Assembly: GCA_965221455.1 (NCBI GenBank)
Contig: OZ244890.1
Span: 1,736,001 to 1,800,000, forward strand
Reading direction: 5' to 3'
DNA from: SMWN01 sp965221455
Lineage (GTDB): Bacteria; Pseudomonadota; Gammaproteobacteria; Eutrophobiales; Eutrophobiaceae
Length of the DNA stretch: 64,000 bases
Numbering within the stretch: the stretch's first letter is position 1; each line of letters begins with the position of its first letter. The notes below the pieces were generated by a model. The model saw nothing but the letters and a program-made list of their open reading frames with translations, did not search any database and had not been told where the DNA came from. The position numbers were made by a program, and so were the translations under genes. Positions 36,540-44,979 of the stretch are shown one piece after another.

Positions 36540-37160
36540 ATGGTCAAAAGCACCAGTAAAAATAACTGGTTGGCTCGTCAGCAAAAAGATCCTTACGTTA
36601 AACAGGCACAAGAATCTCACTATCGATCACGTGCTGTTTATAAACTCATTGAAATTGATGAGAGAGATCGTTTGTTCAGACAGGGTCAGAAAGTGATAGA
36701 TTTGGGCGCGGCGCCGGGAAGTTGGTCTCAATACGTTGGCGAGAAAATCGGTAGTGTAGGTCAATTGATAGCCGTCGATGTTCTGCCGATAGCGCCTGTC
36801 AATAACATGTTGGTTATAGAGGGTGATTTTACTGAGCGGTCAGTTTACGACAAATGCTTGCAGGTGATGAATAATACCAGGGCGGATCTTGTAATTTCGG
36901 ATATGTCCCCCAACCTATCAGGTATTAAGATAGCGGATCAGTCACGTAGTCTGGCTCTGGCGGAGTTGAGTTTTGACTTGGCTAAAGATGTTTTGAAGAC
37001 CGGCGGTGATATGTTGGTCAAACTTTTCGAGGGAGCGGGAACGGACAAGTATCGGTATGATTTGAAACGGTATTTTGAGAAAATTGTTATCAGAAAGCCA
37101 AATGCTTCACGCAATGATTCCGGTGAATTTTATGTTTTAGCAAAGACCTTTAGGTTATAG
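36540..37160 (+). CDS. rlmE: 23S rRNA 2'-O-methyltransferase RlmE (FtsJ)
   Basis: RlmE methylates U2552 of 23S rRNA, a step in late 50S assembly. The 206-residue enzyme has the SAM motif VIDLGAAPGSWSQYV near residue 50 and the catalytic set K (RSRAVYKLIEID), D (VISDMSPNLSG), K (LVKLFEG) and E. It sits 17 bases after greA and 69 bases before ftsH, as in E. coli where rlmE-ftsH form an operon. Confidence 0.97.
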   Translation: MVKSTSKNNWLARQQKDPYVKQAQESHYRSRAVYKLIEIDERDRLFRQGQKVIDLGAAPGSWSQYVGEKIGSVGQLIAVDVLPIAPVNNMLVIEGDFTERSVYDKCLQVMNNTRADLVISDMSPNLSGIKIADQSRSLALAELSFDLAKDVLKTGGDMLVKLFEGAGTDKYRYDLKRYFEKIVIRKPNASRNDSGEFYVLAKTFRL

Positions 37161-37229
37161 TCCGTGACTTGACCGGAGGTTCCCCCAGAGTTGCATTATT
37201 GAAGACTAACTTAGTAAAGAGGTTTTATT

Positions 37230-39146
37230 TTGAACGAGACAGCAAGAACTTTATTAATGATGATCGTCATCACTCTGGTATTGATGATGGTGTTTAACAA
37301 ATTCGCAACACCTGTTGTCAGTGAAATCTCTTATTCAGATTTTCTCAGCGAAGTAAAAAATGGCGCCGTCAAAAAAGTCCAAATGCAGGGGCATGTGATA
37401 AATGGTAATCGTGTCGACGGCTCGCGTTTCGAGACATATGTCCCTGAGACTGATAATAAAGCGCTAATCGGTACTTTGTTGGAACACAATATCGAAATTG
37501 AGGGGGCATCGCCGGAGAATTCTTTGTGGGTGCATGCACTGATTACCTGGATGCCTTTTATCTTGATTTTTGGGATTTGGTTTTATTTTATGCGCCAGCA
37601 AATGGGTGGTGGCGGTGGCCGCGGGGCTCTGTCGTTCGGGAAAAGCAAAGCACGCTTACTTGAAGAGGGTCAAGTCAAAATTACATTTAACGATGTTGCC
37701 GGCGTGGAAGAAGCCAAGGAAGAAGTTGGGGAACTGGTTGAGTTCTTGCGTGATCCCGGGAAATTCCAGAAACTTGGCGGTAAGATACCTTCGGGCGTTT
37801 TGATGGTGGGTTCGCCAGGGACGGGTAAGACATTATTAGCCAAGGCAATAGCAGGTGAAGCGGGTGTACCATTTTTCACCATTTCCGGTTCTGACTTTGT
37901 TGAAATGTTTGTCGGTGTTGGTGCATCTCGTGTACGTGATATGTTCGAGCAAGCGAAGAAACATGCTCCTTGTATTATATTTATTGATGAAATCGATGCT
38001 GTTGGTCGTCATCGTGGTGCAGGCTTGGGTGGTGGACATGATGAGCGCGAGCAGACATTAAATCAGTTGTTGGTCGAGATGGATGGTTTCGAGGGCAATG
38101 AAGGTGTTATTGTTATCGCAGCGACCAACAGACCGGACGTACTGGATCCCGCATTATTGCGACCGGGACGATTTGACCGACAGGTAGTTGTTTCGTTACC
38201 TGATATTCGTGGCCGGGAGCAGATTCTGAAAGTGCATATTCGCAAGGTCGCGATCTCCGATGATGTAAAGCCGAGTCTGATTGCCAGGGGAACACCAGGT
38301 TTTTCGGGGGCGGATCTTGCCAATCTCGTCAATGAAGCAGCCTTGTTTGCGGCGAGAGGCAATAAAAAACTGGTTGAAATGGAAGATCTGGAAAAAGCCA
38401 AAGACAAAATCATGATGGGTGCTGAACGCCGTTCTATGGTCATGAGTGAGGACGAGAAAAGAAATACGGCTTACCATGAAGCAGGGCACGCTATTGTCGG
38501 TCGTTTGGTACCTTCTCATGATCCTGTTTACAAGGTGACAATTATTCCCAGAGGCAGGGCCTTGGGCGTGACAATGTTTTTACCTGAGCAGGATAGTTAC
38601 AGTCAAAATAAAGAACAGCTTGAGAGCATGATCTCATCCCTGTTTGGCGGCCGTATCGCTGAAGAACTGACCTTGGGAAAAGAGGGCGTGACGATTGGCG
38701 CAAGTAATGATATCGAGAGAGCAACACAGATTGCCAGAAACATGGTCACTAAATGGGGACTGTCTGATCGTCTGGGGCCGCTGACCTATAGCGAAGATGA
38801 TGGGGAGGTATTTCTGGGTCGTTCCATGACCAAGCACAAAGAAGTCTCTGATGAAACCGCACATGTTATTGACGAAGAAATCAGGGTGTTTATTGATAGA
38901 AATTATGTACGGGCAGAAAAAATTTTAAAGGAAAATATGGACAAGTTGCACGTAATGGCCGATGCCCTGATGAAGTATGAGACCATTGATGCTAGTCAGA
39001 TTGACGATATCATGGCAGACCGGAAACCCAGAACTCCCGAGGGTTGGGATGATGATCAGGACGGCGGTAGCGGAGTGATAGAAAAGGGTGCCGATGATGT
39101 AAAGAAAGATATACCTGATGGCGAGCCGCCGGCAAGACCTGCCTGA
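37230..39146 (+). CDS. ftsH: ATP-dependent zinc metalloprotease FtsH
   Basis: This membrane AAA+ protease of 638 residues degrades misfolded membrane proteins and regulators. Two N-terminal membrane segments (about 5-23 and 98-117) flank a periplasmic domain. The AAA module has GSPGTGKTLLAKAIAGEAGV and IIFIDEIDAVGRHRGAG with the second region of homology, and the zinc site is HEAGH in YHEAGHAIVG. The start is TTG 37230, with AGAGG upstream. folP, which usually lies between ftsH and glmM, is absent; only 18 bases separate the two here. Confidence 0.97.
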   Translation: MNETARTLLMMIVITLVLMMVFNKFATPVVSEISYSDFLSEVKNGAVKKVQMQGHVINGNRVDGSRFETYVPETDNKALIGTLLEHNIEIEGASPENSLWVHALITWMPFILIFGIWFYFMRQQMGGGGGRGALSFGKSKARLLEEGQVKITFNDVAGVEEAKEEVGELVEFLRDPGKFQKLGGKIPSGVLMVGSPGTGKTLLAKAIAGEAGVPFFTISGSDFVEMFVGVGASRVRDMFEQAKKHAPCIIFIDEIDAVGRHRGAGLGGGHDEREQTLNQLLVEMDGFEGNEGVIVIAATNRPDVLDPALLRPGRFDRQVVVSLPDIRGREQILKVHIRKVAISDDVKPSLIARGTPGFSGADLANLVNEAALFAARGNKKLVEMEDLEKAKDKIMMGAERRSMVMSEDEKRNTAYHEAGHAIVGRLVPSHDPVYKVTIIPRGRALGVTMFLPEQDSYSQNKEQLESMISSLFGGRIAEELTLGKEGVTIGASNDIERATQIARNMVTKWGLSDRLGPLTYSEDDGEVFLGRSMTKHKEVSDETAHVIDEEIRVFIDRNYVRAEKILKENMDKLHVMADALMKYETIDASQIDDIMADRKPRTPEGWDDDQDGGSGVIEKGADDVKKDIPDGEPPARPA

Positions 39147-39164
39147 TAGTTAGAGGTTAGTTTC

Positions 39165-40514
39165 ATTAGTACAGCCACACGAAAATATTTTGGTACTGAC
39201 GGTATTCGCGGCAAAGTAGGGCAACCTCCTGTCACCCCTGATTTTGTCATGAAGTTGGGTTGGGCTGCGGGTAAAGTGTTGGCAAAAAACGGCACTGGAC
39301 CAGTGCTTATCGGTAAAGATACTCGTATTTCAGGATATATGTTTGAATCCGCACTGGAAGCTGGTTTGTCTGCGGCCAGTGTTGATGTTTGTTTACTTGG
39401 TCCAATGCCTACGCCCGGCATTGCTTATCTAACACGCAATGCCAGGGCTCAGGCGGGTATTGTCATCAGTGCATCGCATAATTCATTCCACGATAATGGA
39501 ATTAAATTCTTTTCAAGTGAAGGGAGTAAATTACCTGATCGTATCGAATTGGAAATCGAGGCAGAACTTGAAAAACCCATGGTGGTTAGCAATCCAGATC
39601 GTTTAGGCAAGGCCAGACGTATTGAAGATGCATCCCGTCGGTATATAGAATTTTGCAAATTCAGAGTAAATAACAATCTTGAACTTAAAGGTCTGCGGAT
39701 TGTTGTTGATTGTGCCCACGGCGCAACTTATCACATTGCACCTTATGTGTTTGAAGAACTGGGCGCTGAAGTGATTGCAATCGGTAATAAGCCGGATGGA
39801 TTCAATATCAATGTTGATTATGGTGCGACAAAGCCGGAATTGTTACAGAAAAAAATAATTGAGGCTAAGGCTAATGTCGGCATAGCATTGGATGGTGACG
39901 GTGATCGTTTGATGATGGTTGATCAAAATGGAGAAGTGGTTGACGGTGATGAGATACTTTTTGTCATTGCTCAAGGCCGACGGAGGATGTTAGGCAATGG
40001 TATTATTGGTACGGTGATGAGTAATCTGGGACTTGAGATCGCTATTAAAAATATGGATATGAATTTTTACCGTGCACAAGTCGGTGATCGTTACGTGCTG
40101 GATATGTTACACAAAAATGAGCTTAAACTGGGTGGCGAAAGTTCAGGTCATATTATTAATCTTGAAATGACCACGACAGGTGACGGCATTATCTCGGCAT
40201 TACAAGTACTGGATATTATGGTCGCTTCAGGAAAATCATTGGCAGATATCAAATCAGGTATGGAAAAATATCCGCAGGCGATGATAAACGTGAAGACCGA
40301 GCAAAATATTAATTTATCAGAAATGCAAAATTTACAAGCCGCCATGAAAATCGCCGAGTCTGAATTAGGGGAAAGAGGAAGAGTTGTATTGAGACCTTCA
40401 GGTACCGAACCCTTGATTCGGGTAATGGTGGAGGGCGAAATAGAAACTCAGGTCAATGCAATCGCCGAAAGTTTGGCGGACGAAGTTCGATCAAGTATGG
40501 GTAATCAGGTATAA
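39165..40514 (+). CDS. glmM: Phosphoglucosamine mutase, apparent AUU start
   Basis: GlmM interconverts glucosamine-6-phosphate and glucosamine-1-phosphate on the way to UDP-GlcNAc. Motifs: N-terminal KYFGTDGIRGKVGQPP, the phosphoserine loop GIVISASHNSFHDNG, the metal loop LDGDGDRLMMVD and the phosphate-binding RPSGTEPLIRVM. The first ATG in frame (39249) would delete KYFGTDGIRG. Upstream, the frame has no ATG, GTG or TTG before a stop at 39147. The only plausible start is ATT at 39165, preceded by GAGGTTAG, giving 449 residues (family about 445). A sequencing or mutational change of ATG to ATT is possible. It follows ftsH by 18 bases. Confidence 0.9.
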   Translation: MSTATRKYFGTDGIRGKVGQPPVTPDFVMKLGWAAGKVLAKNGTGPVLIGKDTRISGYMFESALEAGLSAASVDVCLLGPMPTPGIAYLTRNARAQAGIVISASHNSFHDNGIKFFSSEGSKLPDRIELEIEAELEKPMVVSNPDRLGKARRIEDASRRYIEFCKFRVNNNLELKGLRIVVDCAHGATYHIAPYVFEELGAEVIAIGNKPDGFNINVDYGATKPELLQKKIIEAKANVGIALDGDGDRLMMVDQNGEVVDGDEILFVIAQGRRRMLGNGIIGTVMSNLGLEIAIKNMDMNFYRAQVGDRYVLDMLHKNELKLGGESSGHIINLEMTTTGDGIISALQVLDIMVASGKSLADIKSGMEKYPQAMINVKTEQNINLSEMQNLQAAMKIAESELGERGRVVLRPSGTEPLIRVMVEGEIETQVNAIAESLADEVRSSMGNQV

Positions 40515-40523
40515 AAGTTTAGG

Positions 40524-40552
40524 GACTGTTCACCTTTAGGGCGCATCACAAC
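40524..40552 (+). repeat. Direct repeat, left copy, flanking the HsdR-N-type gene
   Basis: GACTGTTCACCTTTAGGGC at 40524-40542 recurs exactly at 41462-41480, and the following ten bases are similar. The two copies bracket the gene at 40622-41428. They may mark insertion of that gene or a duplicated end of a small element. Confidence 0.75.
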
Positions 40553-40621
40553 TTATAGCGGCAAAGCGGATCTATTTCCTTTGGTTTTATCATTCATCTT
40601 CTCCAAGTTGCTTCATGCTGT

Positions 40622-41428
40622 CTAATCTTGAGATATTGCTTCAGATGACACAGAACTTAAAGGAGTATCTACTACCGTTTTCTTTCGAGAGGGAGATTTA
40701 TGTTTAAGTACCCGTTTGATACGCTTCCGTTCTTTTTTGCCTTCTTCACTTTCCCATACTTCCCGTCTGATTGAATCTATAATGACTTCAGAGATTTCTT
40801 CCGGCGTCACATTCACATCTGTGTTGATTTTTCGAACCAGTGTACGCACTGCCCTGGCAATATCTTCCGTACCCAAGATAGCCCCAATGACATAGTGGCT
40901 GATAGCTTGTTTTCTATCGTAGTAGTCTTCTATCAGGTTTTTGGAAACAGACTGTTTGCAAAGTAAAAATAGTAACTCTAAATCGGATTGCTTGCGGGTA
41001 GTGAGTTCCAGGAAGTTAAATTCTGCAACTAAATCATTATCGATCTGTCCATCCACAATGACACGATGGATCTGCCAGTTAATACCGTTGGTGAGAATCG
41101 CCCACTTTACACCTTCTTTTGCAGCATAGCTGATCAGCTGTTTAAGATGATTATCCCCCAAATTCATCCCGATGGCTTTGGCTTCAATCAGGTAATCAAT
41201 CTTGTTCCCCGTCTTAACAGCTAAATCAACATAGGTGCCTTTGATAGCAAACTCGCGGGTAATGTCGGTGTAACGATCCATTCCAAACACCCGCTCCAGA
41301 ATATCTGCGATGATCGCAACTGTATCCGCTTCGTTAATATCTCTATCACGACACGTTGCTAATACTTTCTGGAATTTGGGTACTTCTGCTTTGAGACGAT
41401 TTATAATCTTTGCAGGAATCCTGGCCAT
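40622..41428 (-). CDS. Stand-alone HsdR-N-type (PD-(D/E)XK fold) protein
   Basis: The 268-residue product resembles the N-terminal nuclease domain of type I restriction R subunits. Residues 50-110 show DITREFAIKGTYVDLAVKTG and KIDYLIEAKAIGMNL, a D...E.K nuclease-type core, followed by HLKQLISYAAKEGVKWAILT and NGINWQIHR. No helicase domain or HsdM/HsdS partners are encoded nearby, so it is not a complete type I system. The C-terminus is Lys/Arg- and Ser-rich. Such orphan proteins are common in accessory DNA; role unknown, possibly defence-related. It lies between 29-base direct repeats. Confidence 0.75.
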   Translation of the reverse strand: MARIPAKIINRLKAEVPKFQKVLATCRDRDINEADTVAIIADILERVFGMDRYTDITREFAIKGTYVDLAVKTGNKIDYLIEAKAIGMNLGDNHLKQLISYAAKEGVKWAILTNGINWQIHRVIVDGQIDNDLVAEFNFLELTTRKQSDLELLFLLCKQSVSKNLIEDYYDRKQAISHYVIGAILGTEDIARAVRTLVRKINTDVNVTPEEISEVIIDSIRREVWESEEGKKERKRIKRVLKHKSPSRKKTVVDTPLSSVSSEAISQD

Positions 41429-41461
41429 CTGTTTCTCTGCCCTATTTGCTAAATTTCAGGA

Positions 41462-41490
41462 GACTGTTCACCTTTAGGGCATATCATAAC
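41462..41490 (+). repeat. Direct repeat, right copy, flanking the HsdR-N-type gene
   Basis: The exact 19-base core is GACTGTTCACCTTTAGGGC (41462-41480), then ATATCATAAC in place of GCATCACAAC in the left copy at 40524-40552. Orientation is the same in both. Between here and 41,580 no gene is seen. Confidence 0.75.
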
Positions 41491-41579
41491 ACCCCTTACA
41501 AATTAAGGATAGTTGACCGGATAGCGATGTTCTTTCTGAAAATCCATGGTTCCCTCTCTTCAACTTTCTTTCTCATTTT

Positions 41580-41732
41580 TTAAATCCAATCTTTACTCAC
41601 AACCCCTATCCGGTGTAATACAGCATGACAACTCTGACATAAAATCATCACATTATCCGATGCGTTGTTTGTATGGTTCCAGTCTATTGTAGTGTCTATG
41701 AAGCCCGTCAGAACTTCATTAAGCAATGGGTT
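41580..41732 (-). pseudogene. C-terminal fragment of an HNH endonuclease
   Basis: On the minus strand a frame ending at TAA 41580-41582 reads DWNHTNNASDNVMILCQSCH then AVLHRIGVVSKDWI. The N....NVMILC..CH..LH pattern is the second half of an HNH motif with zinc-binding cysteines. The start and first half are missing: the frame abuts the displaced phaR fragment at about 41,733. It is a broken gene, probably cut when the adjacent segment was inserted or duplicated. Confidence 0.6.
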
Positions 41733-41883
41733 TTTATCTTTTCTCCGGTTTTAAACCTGAGATCTTAAAAAAATTCTCTTGCGTATTCTGCCATATCCTA
41801 ATGTTTTTTTTCGGCAATCTCACTCATGGCAGTAAGTGGATTATTTGTCATGGCATCACACATTTATTTCTGTTGATCTACTG
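41733..41883 (-). pseudogene. Displaced 3' fragment of phaR
   Basis: About 150 bases closely match the last third of phaR (44978-45126), in the same orientation but with scattered substitutions and an extra A that shifts the frame. In phaR this segment encodes QQKQMRDAMTNNPLTAMNEI onward to the C-terminus. The intact phaR lies 3.1 kb to the right, so the dockerin-tailed spondin gene sits between the true phaR 3' end and this copy. Confidence 0.85.
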
Positions 41884-42096
41884 TGGGTCTCATGTCCCAG
41901 CTTATCCATCGCTGTAACATTAGCATGCGAACGATTACAGCAAAAAGGAGAATGTCAGACCAGTACAATGGCAGAAAAGATAATTGAACCTGAACAGGGC
42001 TTCGGAATCAGTCGGGCACAGTTAATGTCTGCAAGGCCTGTGCAAGTAATGGGTTATGTACACGATATAGTTTCCACCTGTCTGTTTGTTTACCCG
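41884..42096 (-). repeat. Conserved 3' flank of the dockerin-tailed gene, copy 1
   Basis: This downstream flank of the spondin gene is closely similar to 44276-44474, which is the downstream flank of the deleted paralogue. Shared words include AACATTAGCATGCGAACGAT and CAGCAAAAAGGAGAATG. The region just after the stop (TTGCACAGGC.TTGCAGA) also resembles the flank after the giant gene at 5929-5948. No terminator hairpin is seen. Confidence 0.75.
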
Positions 42097-44232
42097 CTAC
42101 TGCAAGATTGCTCTAATATTAGTCGTTACCGCACTAAACGATGGATTACCCGGGATAGTATCGAGCAAGCCTGTAGCGTCACGAATACCAAACAGGTAGC
42201 GGCCTATTATGAGGCCATCACTCTGATTAGGAACACCGCCGCTACCATCCACATCAAGACGACCGCTAGCTACAGCCTTGACAATATTAGCCGTTACCTC
42301 ATTGAACGATGGGTTACCCGGGATAGTATCAAGCAGACCCGCGGTGTTGCGAATACCGAACAGGTAGCGGCCAATCAAGAGTCCATCACTCTGATTCGCA
42401 ACACCACCGCTACCATCAACATCCAGCGTCGCCCGGTTGCTCACAGGGTCAGTGGGGTTAGAAAATACCGTGCGTGACGTGCCTCCATCTTCCTCGTATC
42501 TTGTTTCCAGCCGGATGGTGCCGCCAAGGTCCGCGTCTACTAATGTATAAGAGGCATTCATCTGATCGGTAATCGGTCGAAAACTCCCCGGTGCACCAGT
42601 GATATCGCCTCGTTGCCACTGGTATACCAAGCTGTTTACGCCATTTGCATCGGTGACATTGGCTGTCAGGGTCTGTCCCACTGTCGCGGTACCGGAGATG
42701 GTGACATTGCCGGGGCTTGCCGTATATGCGGTAGTAAAAATAAACCGGGCAACAAAGGCCCCCGTCTGGCGATTCACTCCATTGTTGAAATCGGTATCAT
42801 TGGCCGCTGTGGTGAGTCTGGTAATAGGTGTCGCCGGATTTGTCGCGGCGCCACTAAAGCTAAAGTCGTCACCTTCTTCGGTACCCGCATCATATACTCT
42901 TAAATCAACGGTTCTATTGACAAATTCCCCCATATTATTTCTAAGGTTTAATTTGTTAATCCCAACAAACCAATCATGACTGGGTGCTAACATTGAAACG
43001 AAAGTGACAAACGGACAATCCTCACTCACATAAAAATCAATGGTTGTCTGGCCAGTATTGCCAATACCGTTGCCGACATACGATATGGCTTCAGTCATCG
43101 CATCGATTTCGCTTTTTAGGGTACCGGTAGCTCCGGTTTCAGCCATAGCTTCTATGCCTGGGCTGGCCAGGTTACCGGTTTGCCAGAAAACCCGACCGCT
43201 ACTATGAACTGCCCCGATTAAACTGGAAAAATGCGGCCCTGGGGGAAAATTAGTGGGGTGAGTCGTCTCGGTCCAATTGGCCTGAAAGGTAACCCTGTAA
43301 CGGATACCGGGGCCTTGTGCAGGCGGGCAAACTTTTGTGTCGCTGGTCGGCCCAGATGTGGCCGAGATGATATTTCCCTCATCTCCCAGCCGTTGCACCG
43401 CCGGTATAGTGTCGCTCGAATCGGTGGCGTCGTTGATTCTACTGCTGGCAGTGGAGGTAAAATTGTTGGCGTCGTCGGAATGCCATTGATAGGTGATGGT
43501 GCCCGCATCGGTTGCGGTACTGGCCGTCAGGGTGCTGCCTGCTCTGGTATCGTTGGTGATGGCACCGATCACACCGCGATGATCGACCCGTACGCTATTG
43601 GAGAATATATTGTCGTTGAAATCCCCGCCCTGAATCACCTGCACCCGCAGCCAGTTGCCCTGGTCCGCCGCTTGCACCGTGTAGGTCGCCGCCGTGCCGT
43701 TCGAGCTGATGGCCGTTGCGCCGCTACAGTCTTGAGTGGTACAGCGTTGCCATTGCCAGGCGTGAGTATTGACGGTCAAGCTTGGATGACTCAGCGCGCC
43801 GACGGTCAAGACATCGCCGACATTGGCCGGGGTGTTGGGGGTACTGTCCTGAATGGCGCCTAATGTCACGGGCGTCGCATCATGAATGTAGTTATCGGTG
43901 GCACTCAGTTCATTGATGGCCTGCTTGGTGATAAGCGCGGTACTGGTCCCGGTATTGCACAGCGACGAGATGGATTGTGCGGTTTGTTGGGTGTCGACAG
44001 TTTGCCCCCAGCGCACCCTTGAATCACCGTTGCTGTCACATAAACTGTCCGAGAAAGAGTCCAGAAGATGGTCATCCGTCTGTGCCGCCGGGTTTGTCAA
44101 CGCCGCCATAGCGGCAAGGGCTGCCATGGCAACTCTCATCCCGCTCCCGCTTCGGCAAGATCGAATGTTGAACTTATGCCTAGTGTAGGGGCGGCCTTCG
44201 GTAGTGTCGCGTTTGTGTATTTTCGTCAGCAT
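42097..44232 (-). CDS. Secreted spondin_N-domain protein with dockerin-like tail
   Basis: From ATG 44232 the product has 711 residues. A basic leader starts MLTK and is followed by the hydrophobic stretch MRVAMAALAAMAALTNPAAQ (32-51). Ig-like modules (about 120-245) contain WQWQRCT and YQWHSDD. A spondin_N-type domain (about 311-475) shows YRVTFQANWTETTHP, PHFSSLIGAVHSSGRVFW, MLAPSHDWFVGINKLNL and VDLRVYDAGTEEGDDF. Another Ig-like module follows, then two dockerin-like units with DVDGSGGVPNQSDGLIIGR plus YLFGIR (603-711). The frame could start at 44274, but the ribosome region before 44232 (TTACGGGAGA) and the MLTK start match the 12031 gene. It is likely exported and calcium-binding. It lies between phaR and a displaced phaR fragment. 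Confidence 0.88.
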   Translation of the reverse strand: MLTKIHKRDTTEGRPYTRHKFNIRSCRSGSGMRVAMAALAAMAALTNPAAQTDDHLLDSFSDSLCDSNGDSRVRWGQTVDTQQTAQSISSLCNTGTSTALITKQAINELSATDNYIHDATPVTLGAIQDSTPNTPANVGDVLTVGALSHPSLTVNTHAWQWQRCTTQDCSGATAISSNGTAATYTVQAADQGNWLRVQVIQGGDFNDNIFSNSVRVDHRGVIGAITNDTRAGSTLTASTATDAGTITYQWHSDDANNFTSTASSRINDATDSSDTIPAVQRLGDEGNIISATSGPTSDTKVCPPAQGPGIRYRVTFQANWTETTHPTNFPPGPHFSSLIGAVHSSGRVFWQTGNLASPGIEAMAETGATGTLKSEIDAMTEAISYVGNGIGNTGQTTIDFYVSEDCPFVTFVSMLAPSHDWFVGINKLNLRNNMGEFVNRTVDLRVYDAGTEEGDDFSFSGAATNPATPITRLTTAANDTDFNNGVNRQTGAFVARFIFTTAYTASPGNVTISGTATVGQTLTANVTDANGVNSLVYQWQRGDITGAPGSFRPITDQMNASYTLVDADLGGTIRLETRYEEDGGTSRTVFSNPTDPVSNRATLDVDGSGGVANQSDGLLIGRYLFGIRNTAGLLDTIPGNPSFNEVTANIVKAVASGRLDVDGSGGVPNQSDGLIIGRYLFGIRDATGLLDTIPGNPSFSAVTTNIRAILQ

Positions 44233-44275
44233 ATGTAAATTCTCTCCCGTAAACAATCCAAACCGCGTGTCCATG

Positions 44276-44474
44276 CTCCAGCTTATCCATTACCGTAACA
44301 TTAGCATGCGAACGATTACAGCAAAAAGGAGAATGCCAAACGAGTATAATTGCAGAAAAGATAATTAAACCTGAACTGGGTTTCGGAATTAGCCAAGCAC
44401 AGGTAATGTCTCCAAAGCCTGTGCAGTAATGAGCTATTCATGTGATAGTTTCGGGCCTGCATGTCCATTACCTA
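44276..44474 (-). repeat. Conserved 3' flank of the dockerin-tailed family, copy 2
   Basis: This matches 41884-42096 in the same orientation, with more substitutions near its right side. It follows the stop codon of the deleted paralogue at 44475. With copy 1 it forms direct repeats around the spondin gene, as expected if gene plus 3' flank was the duplicated unit. Confidence 0.75.
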
Positions 44475-44778
44475 CTACTGCAAGAGCACTCCAATATTAG
44501 TGGTTACGTTAGCGAACGATGGATTACCCGACATAGTATCAAGCAAGCCAGTCTGGTCACGAATACCAAACAGGTAGCGGGCAATTTATGAGTCCATCAC
44601 CCTGATTGGTAGCACCGCCGCCAGCATTCACATCAAGATCGACGGCCGATGTCTAGTCACCCGTCAACTCAACGTTACATCCGGTTTCTCGTTAGCAAAC
44701 ACCAAGGTGGTAAAAAACCAACCGAGAGATACTGGAAGCAGGAGGTGTAGAACGGAGAAACGAGTAATCGCCTTAATT
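44475..44778 (-). pseudogene. Deleted paralogue: signal peptide fused to a broken dockerin-like unit
   Basis: Reading on the minus strand, 44775 to about 44670 encodes FSVLHLLLPVSLGWFFTTLV then FANEKPDVTLS and a stop, a signal peptide like the one remaining at 12196-12269. Directly after it comes a dockerin-like unit, DLDVNAGGGATNQGDGLI, with a frameshift before RYLFGIRDQTGLLDT, and a stop at 44475-44477. The whole middle of the gene is gone. It documents loss of the variable region by deletion, leaving leader and tail. Confidence 0.7.
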
Positions 44779-44979
44779 TAGCATCAGTGCATTCTGCACT
44801 GATAAAACATTGTTCGTCATAATCATTTACTGTTATATCACTTCCGTTTCCGCCGGTCGTCGGCAACAGCAACGGGAAAAAGTTTGTGCACTCAACTCAA
44901 TCTGACGGCTGGTTACTGATAAGCGAGTAACTTTCAGATAAATCCGTAACTTTTATATTGTTATTATGGTTAGTGATAC

